IMG/VR virus record: IMGVR_UViG_3300034110_000238
Span: 1-35,488 of that record
Origin: a virus
Direction: 5' to 3' (one strand)
DNA length: 35,488 nucleotides
Notes under the pieces: model-generated
Databases searched by the model: none
What the model was told of the DNA's origin: nothing
The model's input: only the letters and a program-made list of their open reading frames with translations
Shown: positions 4,754-12,394 of the stretch, piece by piece
Position numbering within the stretch: the stretch's first letter is position 1
Layout of the letters: each line of letters opens with the position of its first letter
Translations under genes and position numbers: made by a program

Positions 4754-6111
4754 AACAAATAGATAAAGGATATTTACCACCTCAGAACCAAAACGCAGAA
4801 GAGGCACTTTTAGGATGTGTTTTAGTTGAAGCTAAGCGATTACATGACTTTATAGATTTTCTTCAACCTGAGGCTTTCTATAACGAAAATAACGGTGAAG
4901 TTTACAAAGCTATACTTGCATTGCAATTAAAGGTTGAACCGATTGATGTAATAACCGTTTCAAAAAAACTAAAAGAGTTGGGTAAATTTGAGCAGGTTGG
5001 CGGTACCATGCACATTATCGGTTTAACAAATAAAATCGGTAGCACGGCTAATGCGGTTGCTTACGCTCGTATGATAAACGACTGCTATACTAAACGTAAG
5101 GCTATTAATTTTGCACAAGAATTACAGCAATTGGCGTATCAAGATACCTCAGACGTAAACGATGTTATTGATTTTTCGCAACGTGGTGTAAATAAAATTT
5201 GCGACAACATTATTTTAAACAATACCCAAACCGCAAGCGAACTGTTTGTAGAAACTTTAAAAATTAATGATAAGCTAATACAACACACTGGAGATTTAAT
5301 AGGAGTTGATACGGGGCTAAAAACATTGAATAAATTAACGTGTGGTTTTCAAAAGTCGGATTTGATTATTTTGGCAGCACGTCCGGGTCAGGGTAAGACA
5401 AGTATGGTTGTAAGTTTTATGGATGCAGCTGCTCAATCTGATGTTGCAGTGGGTATATTCTCGCTTGAAATGAGTAGCAGGCAGTTGTACGCCCGTTTGA
5501 TAGCGCAAAAGACTGAAATATTTTTGGATAGCATTTTGAGAAAGGGAATGAACCAATACGATTTATCTCAAGTGTTAGCAAAACAAACAGAGTTAACGAA
5601 TAAAAACCTATTGTTTGACGATACAGGAGGGGTGACTTTATCTTCTGTAATCAATAAGGCTCGCAAGTGGAAACGTGAAAATGGATTGGGGTTGTTGGTA
5701 GTTGATTATCTACAATTGATAGTTAATAAGCAGGCAGGACTAAGCCGTGAGCAAGAAGTAAGCGAAGTTAGCCGGACCTTAAAAACATTAGCAAAGGAGT
5801 TGGACATTCCGGTTATAGCAGTTGCATCAATGAGCCGTGCAAGCGAAAAACGTGGAATAAGTGCAAGACCTATGAACTCAGATTTAAGGGAGTCAGGTGG
5901 GATTGAAAGTGATGCAGACATGATAATGTTTATTCACCGACCAAGCGAGTACGGAGTAACAGAAATGGAGGATGGGAGCACAAGTGAAGGCAAAGCTGAA
6001 TTGATAATAAGCAAACACCGTAACGGCCCAACAGGTAAAGTAGTTATCGGATTTGATGGCTCAAGAACTAAATTTTACGATCTACAAACATATAACAAAC
6101 CAAATTTTTAA
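4750..6111 (+). CDS. dnaB: DnaB-type replicative DNA helicase
   Basis: This protein unwinds DNA ahead of the fork as a hexameric 5'-3' helicase. The 453 residues are close to the usual length. The N-terminal DnaB domain covers about residues 10-115 (QNAEEALLGCVL onward), and the RecA-like domain runs from about 185. The Walker A motif ARPGQGKTS is at 210-218, the Walker B aspartate in LLVVDYLQL near 319, and the arginine-finger region is followed by ISKHRNGPTG. It starts inside the stop of the loader gene and is the clearest sign that the phage carries its own replication machinery. Confidence 0.95.
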   Translation: MKQIDKGYLPPQNQNAEEALLGCVLVEAKRLHDFIDFLQPEAFYNENNGEVYKAILALQLKVEPIDVITVSKKLKELGKFEQVGGTMHIIGLTNKIGSTANAVAYARMINDCYTKRKAINFAQELQQLAYQDTSDVNDVIDFSQRGVNKICDNIILNNTQTASELFVETLKINDKLIQHTGDLIGVDTGLKTLNKLTCGFQKSDLIILAARPGQGKTSMVVSFMDAAAQSDVAVGIFSLEMSSRQLYARLIAQKTEIFLDSILRKGMNQYDLSQVLAKQTELTNKNLLFDDTGGVTLSSVINKARKWKRENGLGLLVVDYLQLIVNKQAGLSREQEVSEVSRTLKTLAKELDIPVIAVASMSRASEKRGISARPMNSDLRESGGIESDADMIMFIHRPSEYGVTEMEDGSTSEGKAELIISKHRNGPTGKVVIGFDGSRTKFYDLQTYNKPNF

Positions 6112-6113
6112 TT

Positions 6114-6326
6114 ATGACAATACAAGAAATTTACGCAATTAACCCTGAGATTAAAAATATAATTTCAGTTGCGAAAAAATTACCAAACCCAAACTTCCAA
6201 ACATACCAAAGGTTTAAAGCAATAATTAGAACCAAGGTTGGGTTTGAGAGTAATGACCCAAAACTAAATACAGCACGTGCTTATGAAGTCGTTATTGGTG
6301 AATTATCAAAAGCACTTAAATTTTAA
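6114..6326 (+). CDS. 70-residue hypothetical protein
   Basis: Starts 3 bp after dnaB behind tttttaattATG. The sequence begins MTIQEIYAINPEIKNIISVA and has a basic middle; no motif. It may be a helicase-associated factor, on position only. Confidence 0.55.
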   Translation: MTIQEIYAINPEIKNIISVAKKLPNPNFQTYQRFKAIIRTKVGFESNDPKLNTARAYEVVIGELSKALKF

Positions 6327-6372
6327 AGGCAACCGCTAGAGATTTGGCTTTAATCGATTATTTTAGAACATT

Positions 6373-6639
6373 ATGCAGTTAGGTTTATTTGATGTACAAA
6401 ATAATGAAATAAAAAAATATCCTTGGAGTGGGATATTTGATTGGGAACCAAAAGAAGGAGACAAATGCCAAATAAATTCAGTTATAATTGATGGTTATGG
6501 TTATACTTATGGGTTGAAATGCGTTATAAAAACCATTAAACCATTAGTGCTGTTGCCTATTATAGATAAATGGCAACAAAGCGAACATTCCGAAATACTT
6601 TGTGATATAAATGATTTATGGCCTAAAATTTACATTTAA
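6373..6639 (+). CDS. 88-residue hypothetical protein
   Basis: The protein starts MQLGLFDVQNNEIKKYPWSG and is rich in Trp and aromatic residues (WEPKEGDKCQINSV), with predicted beta strands. The opening MQLGLFD recalls a number of small phage proteins, but I cannot name a family. It is the last gene before the promoter at 6641-6670. Confidence 0.55.
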   Translation: MQLGLFDVQNNEIKKYPWSGIFDWEPKEGDKCQINSVIIDGYGYTYGLKCVIKTIKPLVLLPIIDKWQQSEHSEILCDINDLWPKIYI

Positions 6640-6640
6640 T

Positions 6641-6670
6641 TTGGATTAACAAAAAATAACATTAGATTTG
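6641..6670 (+). promoter_or_regulatory. promoter before the YopX-like stub
   Basis: TTG (6641-6643), 19 bp, TAGATTTG (6663-6670): a full consensus match. It would start RNA near 6675, ahead of the stub at 6693. Confidence 0.65.
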
Positions 6671-6692
6671 AAATACCAAAACAAAATACATT

Positions 6693-6725
6693 ATGAGAGA
6701 AATTTTATTTAGGAATATCAAATAG
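6693..6725 (+). pseudogene. YopX-like 5' stub
   Basis: ATG at 6693 encodes MREILFRNIK and then a stop. MREILFR is how YopX family proteins characteristically begin, compared with MTTREITFRG at 7271. The stub has its own promoter and lies 18 bp before the endonuclease-like gene, so it looks like the remains of a YopX gene cut by that insertion, or of a duplicated 5' end. Confidence 0.5.
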
Positions 6726-6731
6726 TATTGT

Positions 6732-6739
6732 TATATTTG
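6732..6739 (+). promoter_or_regulatory. -7 box placing the RNA start at the endonuclease ATG
   Basis: TATATTTG lies 4 bp before ATG 6744. Transcription would begin at about the start codon itself, giving a leaderless or nearly leaderless message. No good -33 TTG is visible at the right distance. Confidence 0.4.
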
Positions 6740-6743
6740 CCTT

Positions 6744-7274
6744 ATGGAATGCAATAAATGTGGATATAATACTGAAAACAAAAAGTCTTTTGCAAATCAT
6801 ATTAGATATGGATGTGGGCTAAATCATGAAAACAACGAAAAATGTTTGTATTGTAATAATATTAAGCCAATTAAAAAGCCATCAGAACGCGGATATTACT
6901 GTAATAGGGCATGCTATTTTAAACACGTAAATGAAAGTTCATTAAAAAGCGGTAAAAAAAGTGGAAGATACATAACAGGAGAGAGCAGGACTAGGCTTTA
7001 TTCTATATGGTTGGGTATAAAAAGAAGGTGTACTAAATCAAATTGTAAAGACTACAAAAATTATGGTGGAAGGGGTATAACATTTAATAGTGATTGGAGT
7101 GATTTTTTAATATTTAAAGATTGGGCTGAAAAAAATGGGTATCAAGACAATCTTACTATTGAACGTATTGACGTAAACGGAAATTATACGCCTACCAACT
7201 GTACTTGGATACCAAATAACAAGCAATGGGAGAACACAAGAAAAAACAAAACTAAAAATAATAAAACATTATGA
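6744..7274 (+). CDS. putative homing-endonuclease-like protein with zinc knuckles
   Basis: The 176 residues begin with cysteine pairs suited to zinc: CNKC (3-6), a C2H2-like stretch to about 28, CLYC (35-38) and YCNRAC (53-58). The C-terminal half carries RLYSIWLGIKRRC, NYGGRGI, W..F..F..WA and LTIERIDVNGNYTPTNCTWI. This second block is widespread in phage-encoded proteins often regarded as HNH-like or DNA-binding homing elements. The gene has its own -7 box and interrupts a YopX-like context, as mobile endonuclease genes do. Nuclease activity is inferred, and no exact HNH triad can be pointed to. Confidence 0.6.
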   Translation: MECNKCGYNTENKKSFANHIRYGCGLNHENNEKCLYCNNIKPIKKPSERGYYCNRACYFKHVNESSLKSGKKSGRYITGESRTRLYSIWLGIKRRCTKSNCKDYKNYGGRGITFNSDWSDFLIFKDWAEKNGYQDNLTIERIDVNGNYTPTNCTWIPNNKQWENTRKNKTKNNKTL

Positions 7275-7660
7275 CAACAAGGGAAATAACATTTAGAGGC
7301 TTAAAAGCTGATGGAAGTAACGAGTGGATTTACGGTGACTTAATTCACAATTACATACACCATAAAACAGGCTGTTCAATAGTAAACGGTGGTGGCTGCA
7401 TTTGGCACGAAGTAATCCCCGAAACAGTCGGCCAATTTACAGGCTTAACGGACAAGAACGGAACACGTGTGTTTGATGGTGATGAAATTGAGCACCAAGA
7501 TTATTCAAAAGGCGGGTGTATTGGCTTCCCTCAATTCAAGACAGTATCAATAGTAAAAATTGATAATTTAATGAATGGGTGCAATACCTTAAAAGGTTTG
7601 CCACCTGCGATTATTGAATCTAGCAAAATTGAAGTAATCGGCAACATCCACCAAAAATAA
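7271..7660 (+). CDS. YopX family protein
   Basis: The 129-residue protein follows the YopX layout: MTTREITFRGLKADGSNEWIYG, then VIPETVGQFTGLTDKNG, then VFDGDEIEH and the C-terminal IEVIGNIHQ. YopX proteins are small beta-rich phage proteins of unknown function. Its ATG overlaps the end of the endonuclease-like gene by 4 bp, so it is expressed with it. A truncated relative lies at 6693-6725. Confidence 0.85.
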   Translation: MTTREITFRGLKADGSNEWIYGDLIHNYIHHKTGCSIVNGGGCIWHEVIPETVGQFTGLTDKNGTRVFDGDEIEHQDYSKGGCIGFPQFKTVSIVKIDNLMNGCNTLKGLPPAIIESSKIEVIGNIHQK

Positions 7661-7665
7661 AAGCT

Positions 7666-7992
7666 ATGAGAAACTTAGAAGACCACTTTTGCACTTATGA
7701 GCAGGAAAACCAATTAATACAAATTGGCTACACAGAAAAATTTATAAGTTTATTTGAAGGCTTACAGCAAACCGAAAACTTTACATCAGGCATACTTCGC
7801 AGTCAGGCATTAGACTATTTTAGGGAGTTGGGTTATAAAATAGTAATCAATCAAAACGAACGCGGTAATTGGTATGAAATAGAAAAAGACGGCATCACAC
7901 GTACACAGGGCGTATGGCATGCTTATGAATTTTCCGAAAGTGAAGCCATTTCACGGCTTATCAAATTAGAAAAGGAGGTACGCAATGAATAA
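7666..7992 (+). CDS. 108-residue hypothetical protein
   Basis: The protein has an N-terminal CTYEQENQLIQIGYTEKFI stretch and then YFRELGYKIVINQNERGNW and GVWHAYEFSESEAISRLI. This mix of a short helix pair and a beta-alpha end is seen in many small Bacteroidota phage proteins without known function. It overlaps the next gene by 8 bp, within which AAGGAGGT, an unusual Shine-Dalgarno-like sequence for this genome, precedes the ATG at 7985. Confidence 0.55.
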   Translation: MRNLEDHFCTYEQENQLIQIGYTEKFISLFEGLQQTENFTSGILRSQALDYFRELGYKIVINQNERGNWYEIEKDGITRTQGVWHAYEFSESEAISRLIKLEKEVRNE

Positions 7993-8227
7993 CGAGGCAA
8001 ATAAAAAAGCAAAGGAGCTCATTAAGTGGTTTTATAACGCACAGATGCAAGTAAACCAAGATTTCTTTGGAAATCAACTTATTTCAATAGAACTTGTTGA
8101 AAATTTAGCCAAAAAATGCGCATTAAAAGTTGCTAAGTCTGAATGGGAAGTATTAGAACAATCTAGAGTATTTGAGGAGCACGACTTTTATTTAGAACTT
8201 TTTAATGAGATTGAAAATTATGAATAA
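7985..8227 (+). CDS. 80-residue hypothetical protein
   Basis: A helical protein beginning MNNEANKKAKELIKWFYNAQ and ending HDFYLELFNEIENYE, with an AKKCALKVAKSEW middle. Many phage accessory proteins share the pattern KA.ELI..fy.......A...A...v, a short helical fold of unknown function. Behind an AAGGAGGT ribosome site at 7974-7981. Confidence 0.55.
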   Translation: MNNEANKKAKELIKWFYNAQMQVNQDFFGNQLISIELVENLAKKCALKVAKSEWEVLEQSRVFEEHDFYLELFNEIENYE

Positions 8228-8420
8228 CGAACCAAACTACAAAGTATTAGCCACTACCACAATAAACGGTAATAAAGTGGAGTTAAGACAAAACAATAAA
8301 GGTGTTTACAGCGTTGCGTTTACCGATACTTTCGGTAACTTAAAAGACGAAGTAAAGCAATCTTATGAGGCTGCTAAAACGTTTTACACTAAAGTAATAG
8401 TTGACAGCGTATGTCCTTAA
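8220..8420 (+). CDS. 66-residue hypothetical protein
   Basis: I choose ATG 8220 (MNNEPNYKVLATTTING) over the ATG at 8205 because it overlaps the previous stop by only 8 bp. The sequence is beta-rich (VELRQNNKGVYSVAFTDTFG) with a C-terminal helix. No recognised family. Confidence 0.5.
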   Translation: MNNEPNYKVLATTTINGNKVELRQNNKGVYSVAFTDTFGNLKDEVKQSYEAAKTFYTKVIVDSVCP

Positions 8421-8551
8421 CTCATGAGCAAATAGAAGGTATCAAGCAATTCGAAAAGGATCGTGCCGAAATAATTAACCGAGTAATGGCAAAGTATAAG
8501 GTAGTTAATGGTAAGTGGGTTAAAATAGAAATTGACAAAAAGAAGAAATAG
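8411..8551 (+). CDS. 46-residue basic peptide
   Basis: A frame overlapping the previous stop by 10 bp encodes MSLTHEQIEGIKQFEKDRAE then IINRVMAKYKVVNGKWVKIE and a lysine-rich end. It looks like one long amphipathic helix and a short hairpin. Tight packing on the same strand supports it; function unknown. Confidence 0.5.
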   Translation: MSLTHEQIEGIKQFEKDRAEIINRVMAKYKVVNGKWVKIEIDKKKK

Positions 8552-8560
8552 TTATATTTG
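8532..8560 (+). promoter_or_regulatory. promoter of the sigma-like gene
   Basis: TTG (8532-8534), 18 bp, TATATTTG (8553-8560). RNA would start near 8565, about 13 nt before GTG 8578, placing the following genes under a separate switch from the replication genes. Confidence 0.65.
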
Positions 8561-8577
8561 TTAAACATTAAATACAA

Positions 8578-9084
8578 GTGAGTAACAAAATAATCTCTCA
8601 TATAGTCAGCAATAACCAATATAAACAGCTTTGTAAAAAGTTATGTGGAGCGCACGCTGACGATGTTTACCAAGATATACTTATTACTTTAATGGAGATG
8701 AGTAATGAGAAAGTTCCAGATATAAACTACTTAAACTTTTGGTATGTAAGGGTGGCTTCCAATATGTGCAGCAAGTACGGTAAGTATGGGAGGTTATTCC
8801 GAGAAGACATGTACGACAGAAGCCAAGATGTAACCGATATGAATATTCGTGAGGCAGTTGATATTTTTATGGCTGATGAAGATTACACAACGGTTGAGGG
8901 GTTTATGTTACAACAAGATGAGTTTACAAATAGGATAATTCATTTATACAACAAAACAGGTAGCATGTTACAAGTCAGCAAAATGACAGGTATAAGCTAC
9001 TCGGCACTTAGGAAAATAAAAGAACTACTAAAGCATGAAAGTATTACTAATAATACCAAGCACGGGGAAGCTATCAGGTGTTGA
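8578..9084 (+). CDS. small sigma-70/ECF-like factor
   Basis: The 168 residues resemble a short sigma factor. A region-2-like segment lies at about 26-70 (HADDVYQDILITLME, then YLNFWYVRVASNM, the DxxQE-like helix and aromatic core), and a region-4-like HTH at about 128-151 (GSMLQVSKMTGISYSALRKI). Region 2 would bind RNA polymerase and the -10 element, region 4 the -35. It starts with GTG 13 nt after a good promoter. It could direct late transcription of the structural genes, for which no host-type promoters are evident; that is an inference. Confidence 0.65.
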   Translation: MSNKIISHIVSNNQYKQLCKKLCGAHADDVYQDILITLMEMSNEKVPDINYLNFWYVRVASNMCSKYGKYGRLFREDMYDRSQDVTDMNIREAVDIFMADEDYTTVEGFMLQQDEFTNRIIHLYNKTGSMLQVSKMTGISYSALRKIKELLKHESITNNTKHGEAIRC

Positions 9085-10090
9085 TTACCACCGTATGCAC
9101 ATCCCGCACAACTACCTTGCTGCACATGGCGAAGGTGTAGAGTATAGCCAATGCAATGACTTAACCGCGCTAAGATTGGATGAGTTAAAAGATTTTGGCG
9201 TTATAGTATGCAATAGGGGTATAAGTAAGTTAGGCAAGCATAGAGAAAGTATAGATTTACTTAAACAACTTGATGCTAAGTTAATAGTTGATATGGACGA
9301 TGACTACATGCTACCAAGTTGGCACATCTTATACGAAGGCGCAAAGGCTTCAAATCACACTAAAGAGATTATTGAAACACTAAATCAAGCCTACATAGTA
9401 ACATGCACACACAGCGGATTAGCAGATACTTTAAGACATGTTTATAAAGGTAAAATAGTAATTGTACCTAATAGTATAATACCAGAAGGTCAATTCAAAG
9501 TAACCAAAGAGTTAGTGACTGATAGATTAATTTTTGGATGGAGCGGTTCGGTTACCCACTTTGATGACGTGATGGAGATGTATGACAGCTTAGTTCCACT
9601 TTATAAAGATTCCGATTTAGGTAATAAGTTTAAATTCGTTTACGGTGGGCATGACCACAAAGACGTAATAAGTAATTCAATATTAAGTGTGTTAAGCGCA
9701 AAAGCCACAGCAACCGATAACCAGTTTAGCACTTACGCTGCAACCGGAGTGCATGAATATGCTAACTTTTACGACCTTATCAATGTGATGACAATACCTT
9801 TAAGGGCAAATAGGTTTAATTCAAATAAGTCTAACTTGAAAATGTTGGAGTCTGGGTTCAAAAAAAGAGCGTGTATAGTTAGCCTGGTTGAGCCTTATGC
9901 CTCATTAATAAAAGGCGGCCAAAACTGTTTAACCGCAAAAAATAAACACGATTGGTATAGGCAAATGGTAAAGTTAATAAATAACCCAGAGTTAAGATTT
10001 GATTTAGCAGATAGGTTGTATGAAGACGTACAAGCATACCACGTTAAAAATGTAGCACCAATACGAGAATCAATTTATAAACTATGTTAA
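9035..10090 (+). CDS. glycosyltransferase-like protein
   Basis: The 351-residue protein starts MKVLLIIPSTGKLSGVDYHR, a Rossmann beta-loop-helix typical of GT-B glycosyltransferases. It has DMDDDYMLPSW (about 90-100), a mid-protein VPNSIIPEGQF and FGWSGSVTHFDD, and a C-terminal GxNCLTAKNKHDWYRQM, which matches the donor-binding half of GT4-type enzymes. It would move a sugar onto an unknown acceptor such as host surface polysaccharide, virion protein or DNA. The start overlaps the sigma-like gene by 50 bp. Confidence 0.7.
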   Translation: MKVLLIIPSTGKLSGVDYHRMHIPHNYLAAHGEGVEYSQCNDLTALRLDELKDFGVIVCNRGISKLGKHRESIDLLKQLDAKLIVDMDDDYMLPSWHILYEGAKASNHTKEIIETLNQAYIVTCTHSGLADTLRHVYKGKIVIVPNSIIPEGQFKVTKELVTDRLIFGWSGSVTHFDDVMEMYDSLVPLYKDSDLGNKFKFVYGGHDHKDVISNSILSVLSAKATATDNQFSTYAATGVHEYANFYDLINVMTIPLRANRFNSNKSNLKMLESGFKKRACIVSLVEPYASLIKGGQNCLTAKNKHDWYRQMVKLINNPELRFDLADRLYEDVQAYHVKNVAPIRESIYKLC

Positions 10091-10308
10091 TACTACTTTC
10101 AATTGCATTTATGAGCGTAATAGTTACCTCATTTATTACTTATCCAAAATGGTTAGACCGCAAGCCGTTTAATTGCGTAATCTGTTTAGCGTATTGGATA
10201 GCACTCGCTTATCAGATATACTCAGGCGCAGAATTGTTTGAGGTTATTTTCTATCCATTTGTAGTTAGTTATATTTCTTACATGCTAAAAAAAACACTTT
10301 ATATATGA
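10084..10308 (+). CDS. small membrane protein
   Basis: Three hydrophobic segments (about residues 1-18, 30-47 and 53-69) and a KPFNCVICLAYWIALAY stretch with a CxxC before a tryptophan. This KPFxCxxCxxFW arrangement recurs in small phage and bacterial membrane proteins. It overlaps the glycosyltransferase gene by 7 bp and may support surface modification. Function unknown. Confidence 0.6.
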   Translation: MLILLSIAFMSVIVTSFITYPKWLDRKPFNCVICLAYWIALAYQIYSGAELFEVIFYPFVVSYISYMLKKTLYI

Positions 10309-10619
10309 GAACATTTGCAGAAATATACGACATCGCATTAAAATCAGGAATAGTTGACGAGTACAACCGTTACAACTTATTATTAGCAGAGGCAATAAGT
10401 AGCGGCAAAGATACCAATTCATTAAATTATAACTTTGATCAACAACAGATTAAAATATTAGTATCTTTGCAATATGAAATAACAGGTATAAGACCAGGCA
10501 GTTGTAACGGGTGTGTTCGTGATGTAATTAAAAACATGAATAACTGGTTAAAGAAAAACGAACCAATAAAACAAAACAAGAATGAGAAACATAATCGGAA
10601 TCGCATTAATCGCAAGTAA
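10305..10619 (+). CDS. 104-residue hypothetical protein
   Basis: The sequence starts MRTFAEIYDIALKSGIVDEY, has a GIRPGSCNGCVRDVIKNMNN stretch with a CxxC (about residues 66-69), and ends in a polar KQNKNEKHNRNRINRK tail. The CxxC may bind a metal or be a small disulphide. It overlaps the membrane protein gene by 4 bp and the next gene by 38 bp. Confidence 0.55.
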   Translation: MRTFAEIYDIALKSGIVDEYNRYNLLLAEAISSGKDTNSLNYNFDQQQIKILVSLQYEITGIRPGSCNGCVRDVIKNMNNWLKKNEPIKQNKNEKHNRNRINRK

Positions 10620-10971
10620 CTTGTGTGGATGCCAAAAGGAAGAAGTAACAACAATATCAAGTGTGCCTTCTTATTTTCAACCCAAGGGTGTTTATGAGAT
10701 AGTAGGTAGTAAGTATCAAGTTGCATTTAATACAAACATAGGTCATTATCATATTTTACTTTATGGCCCACAATTACTTAAAAACCCTTTAGTGGTTGAT
10801 AGTTTTGTGAAGGTAGTGTTAAAGTCTGATTTTAAAATGGATGTATATAATCCTGAGATGAGTATAATAGGTGAAGCTCAGTTTATAGATACTAACTATA
10901 ATCTGCCAAAAATTAAGACACACAACGGGAAAATAATTAATTTAAAAAGGTTAACCTCTTACCACCATTAA
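10582..10971 (+). CDS. putative phage lipoprotein
   Basis: The 129 residues begin with a lipoprotein signal: a short basic start (MRNIIGIALIASNLCGCQ) with a lipobox-like end L-C-G-C at about 14-17. The rest is beta-rich (VPSYFQPKGVYEIVG, then HYHILLYGPQLL). A phage lipoprotein at the cell envelope could block superinfection, but this is an inference. The gene lies between two surface-glycosylation genes and overlaps the previous gene by 38 bp. Confidence 0.6.
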   Translation: MRNIIGIALIASNLCGCQKEEVTTISSVPSYFQPKGVYEIVGSKYQVAFNTNIGHYHILLYGPQLLKNPLVVDSFVKVVLKSDFKMDVYNPEMSIIGEAQFIDTNYNLPKIKTHNGKIINLKRLTSYHH

Positions 10972-10973
10972 TT

Positions 10974-11711
10974 ATGATTGTTAAGCATAGTGGACATATT
11001 GGAGATATAATTTATTCTTTATCATTTGTGAAGTCTTTAAATGAAAAAGTAAATTACACACTAGGGTTTGATATGTTAAATCAAACACCTAACCATCCAA
11101 GCGGTAAGTATACCATGACACCGAAAAGTTATGAATACATTAAACCATTGCTTGAGCATCAAGAATATATTGACATTGTTACTAAACATAGAGGCATTCC
11201 AGTAAATTATGATTTAGACTTATTTAGGAGTAAGGGCTTTAATGTTGCGTCTTACGACTTAAGAAAGTGGTACGAATTAGTATACCCAATTACAAGTGTG
11301 GATTTAAGCGACCCAGGAATAAAATGCGACTTGCCAAACTTAGACTATTTAAAAGATAAAATAGTTGTAAATTTTTCTTTAAGATATAGGAACAACCAAA
11401 TAGATTATTCAAAATTAAAAAAGTTTGAGGATAGTTTGGTTTTTGTAGGGCTTGATGAAGAGTACGCTAACTTTAATCATATTAGTAAGTTAAACATTAA
11501 AAGGGTTAACATTAAAGACGCGCTTCACATGGCTCAAGTAATTAAATCTTCTAAGCTATTTATTGGCAATCAATCAAGTAGTTTTGCCATAGCCGAACAG
11601 CTGAAACACCCAAGGTTGTTAGAGTTATATAATCAAAGCCCAAATGTAATAACAGTAAACAAAGGGGCTGCATATACTAATACAGAAACATTATTAAAGA
11701 AAATATATTAA
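10974..11711 (+). CDS. GT9-type glycosyltransferase-like protein
   Basis: The start MIVKHSGHIGDIIYSLSF matches the 'h.GDiiyslp' opening of heptosyltransferase-like (GT9) proteins, and FIGNQSSSFAIAEQLKHP (about 196-213) matches their donor-binding G.qss..ia..l region. The 245 residues are shorter than a full heptosyltransferase, so the middle is reduced. Together with the glycosyltransferase at 9035 and the lipoprotein, it suggests a module that changes the host surface or the virion. The substrate is unknown. Confidence 0.6.
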   Translation: MIVKHSGHIGDIIYSLSFVKSLNEKVNYTLGFDMLNQTPNHPSGKYTMTPKSYEYIKPLLEHQEYIDIVTKHRGIPVNYDLDLFRSKGFNVASYDLRKWYELVYPITSVDLSDPGIKCDLPNLDYLKDKIVVNFSLRYRNNQIDYSKLKKFEDSLVFVGLDEEYANFNHISKLNIKRVNIKDALHMAQVIKSSKLFIGNQSSSFAIAEQLKHPRLLELYNQSPNVITVNKGAAYTNTETLLKKIY

Positions 11712-11713
11712 TT

Positions 11714-11902
11714 ATGATTAAACAAATATTACTTGTAAAATTTCCTTCTACAATGGAATATGAAACAATAACGCGCATATTAGAAAAGTATCAAAATACT
11801 GTATACAAAGTATTATACGATAATGACTTTATATTTATACCAGTTGTAAGCGCAACAGTTAAAGATATTGAATTTGAAATATTGAAAAACCCAAATACAT
11901 AA
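11714..11902 (+). CDS. 62-residue hypothetical protein
   Basis: A small protein with alternating hydrophobic and charged stretches (MIKQILLVKFPSTMEYETIT, then VLYDNDFIFIPVVSATVKDI), suggestive of a small alpha-beta fold. It starts 3 bp after the GT9-like gene and ends 3 bp before the small terminase gene. Confidence 0.5.
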   Translation: MIKQILLVKFPSTMEYETITRILEKYQNTVYKVLYDNDFIFIPVVSATVKDIEFEILKNPNT

Positions 11903-11904
11903 CC

Positions 11905-12324
11905 ATGGCAAAAGGTAAATTTACACAAGAACTATTTGAAAGCATATGCAAAGACATAGCAACATCAAGTAAGGGTTTGAAAGATGTATGCGAAAAGCAT
12001 GGCGTGAGCAGTGTTGCTTTTTATTCATGGATTCAAAATGATAGTCAGCTACTTAACACATACACGCGTGCGCGCGAAGAGCAAGCCGATTTATTAGCTG
12101 ATGAAATAATCAAATTAGCAGATGATAAAACAGGTGATACTCAAGCAGGTGAGTTTGGTGATGTAGGTAATGCAGCCAACATAGCACGATCTCGACTACA
12201 GGTAGAGGCGCGCAAATGGATAGCCGCGAAACTTAAACCGAAAAAGTACGGTGATAAAGTTGAGGTTGAGAGTAATGTAAACATTCAATCACTACCTGAT
12301 TGGTTAACTAAAAAGATTGAGTAA
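11905..12324 (+). CDS. terminase small subunit
   Basis: The 139-residue protein opens with a DNA-recognition helix-turn-helix (SKGLKDVCEKHGVSSVAFYS, about 23-42) followed by long helices (NTYTRAREEQADLLADEIIK) and the ADDKTGDTQ and NVAN-like NAANIARSRLQVEARKW region. This matches phage terminase small subunits, which bind packaging sites as rings and pass DNA to the large subunit. Its position directly before the large subunit confirms it. Confidence 0.85.
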   Translation: MAKGKFTQELFESICKDIATSSKGLKDVCEKHGVSSVAFYSWIQNDSQLLNTYTRAREEQADLLADEIIKLADDKTGDTQAGEFGDVGNAANIARSRLQVEARKWIAAKLKPKKYGDKVEVESNVNIQSLPDWLTKKIE

Positions 12325-12394
12325 ACAGCAACTCATATAAATCAAAGTAGCTTAAAACGCGGCAAAATACTAAAAAGACTTCCATTCGTATAAA

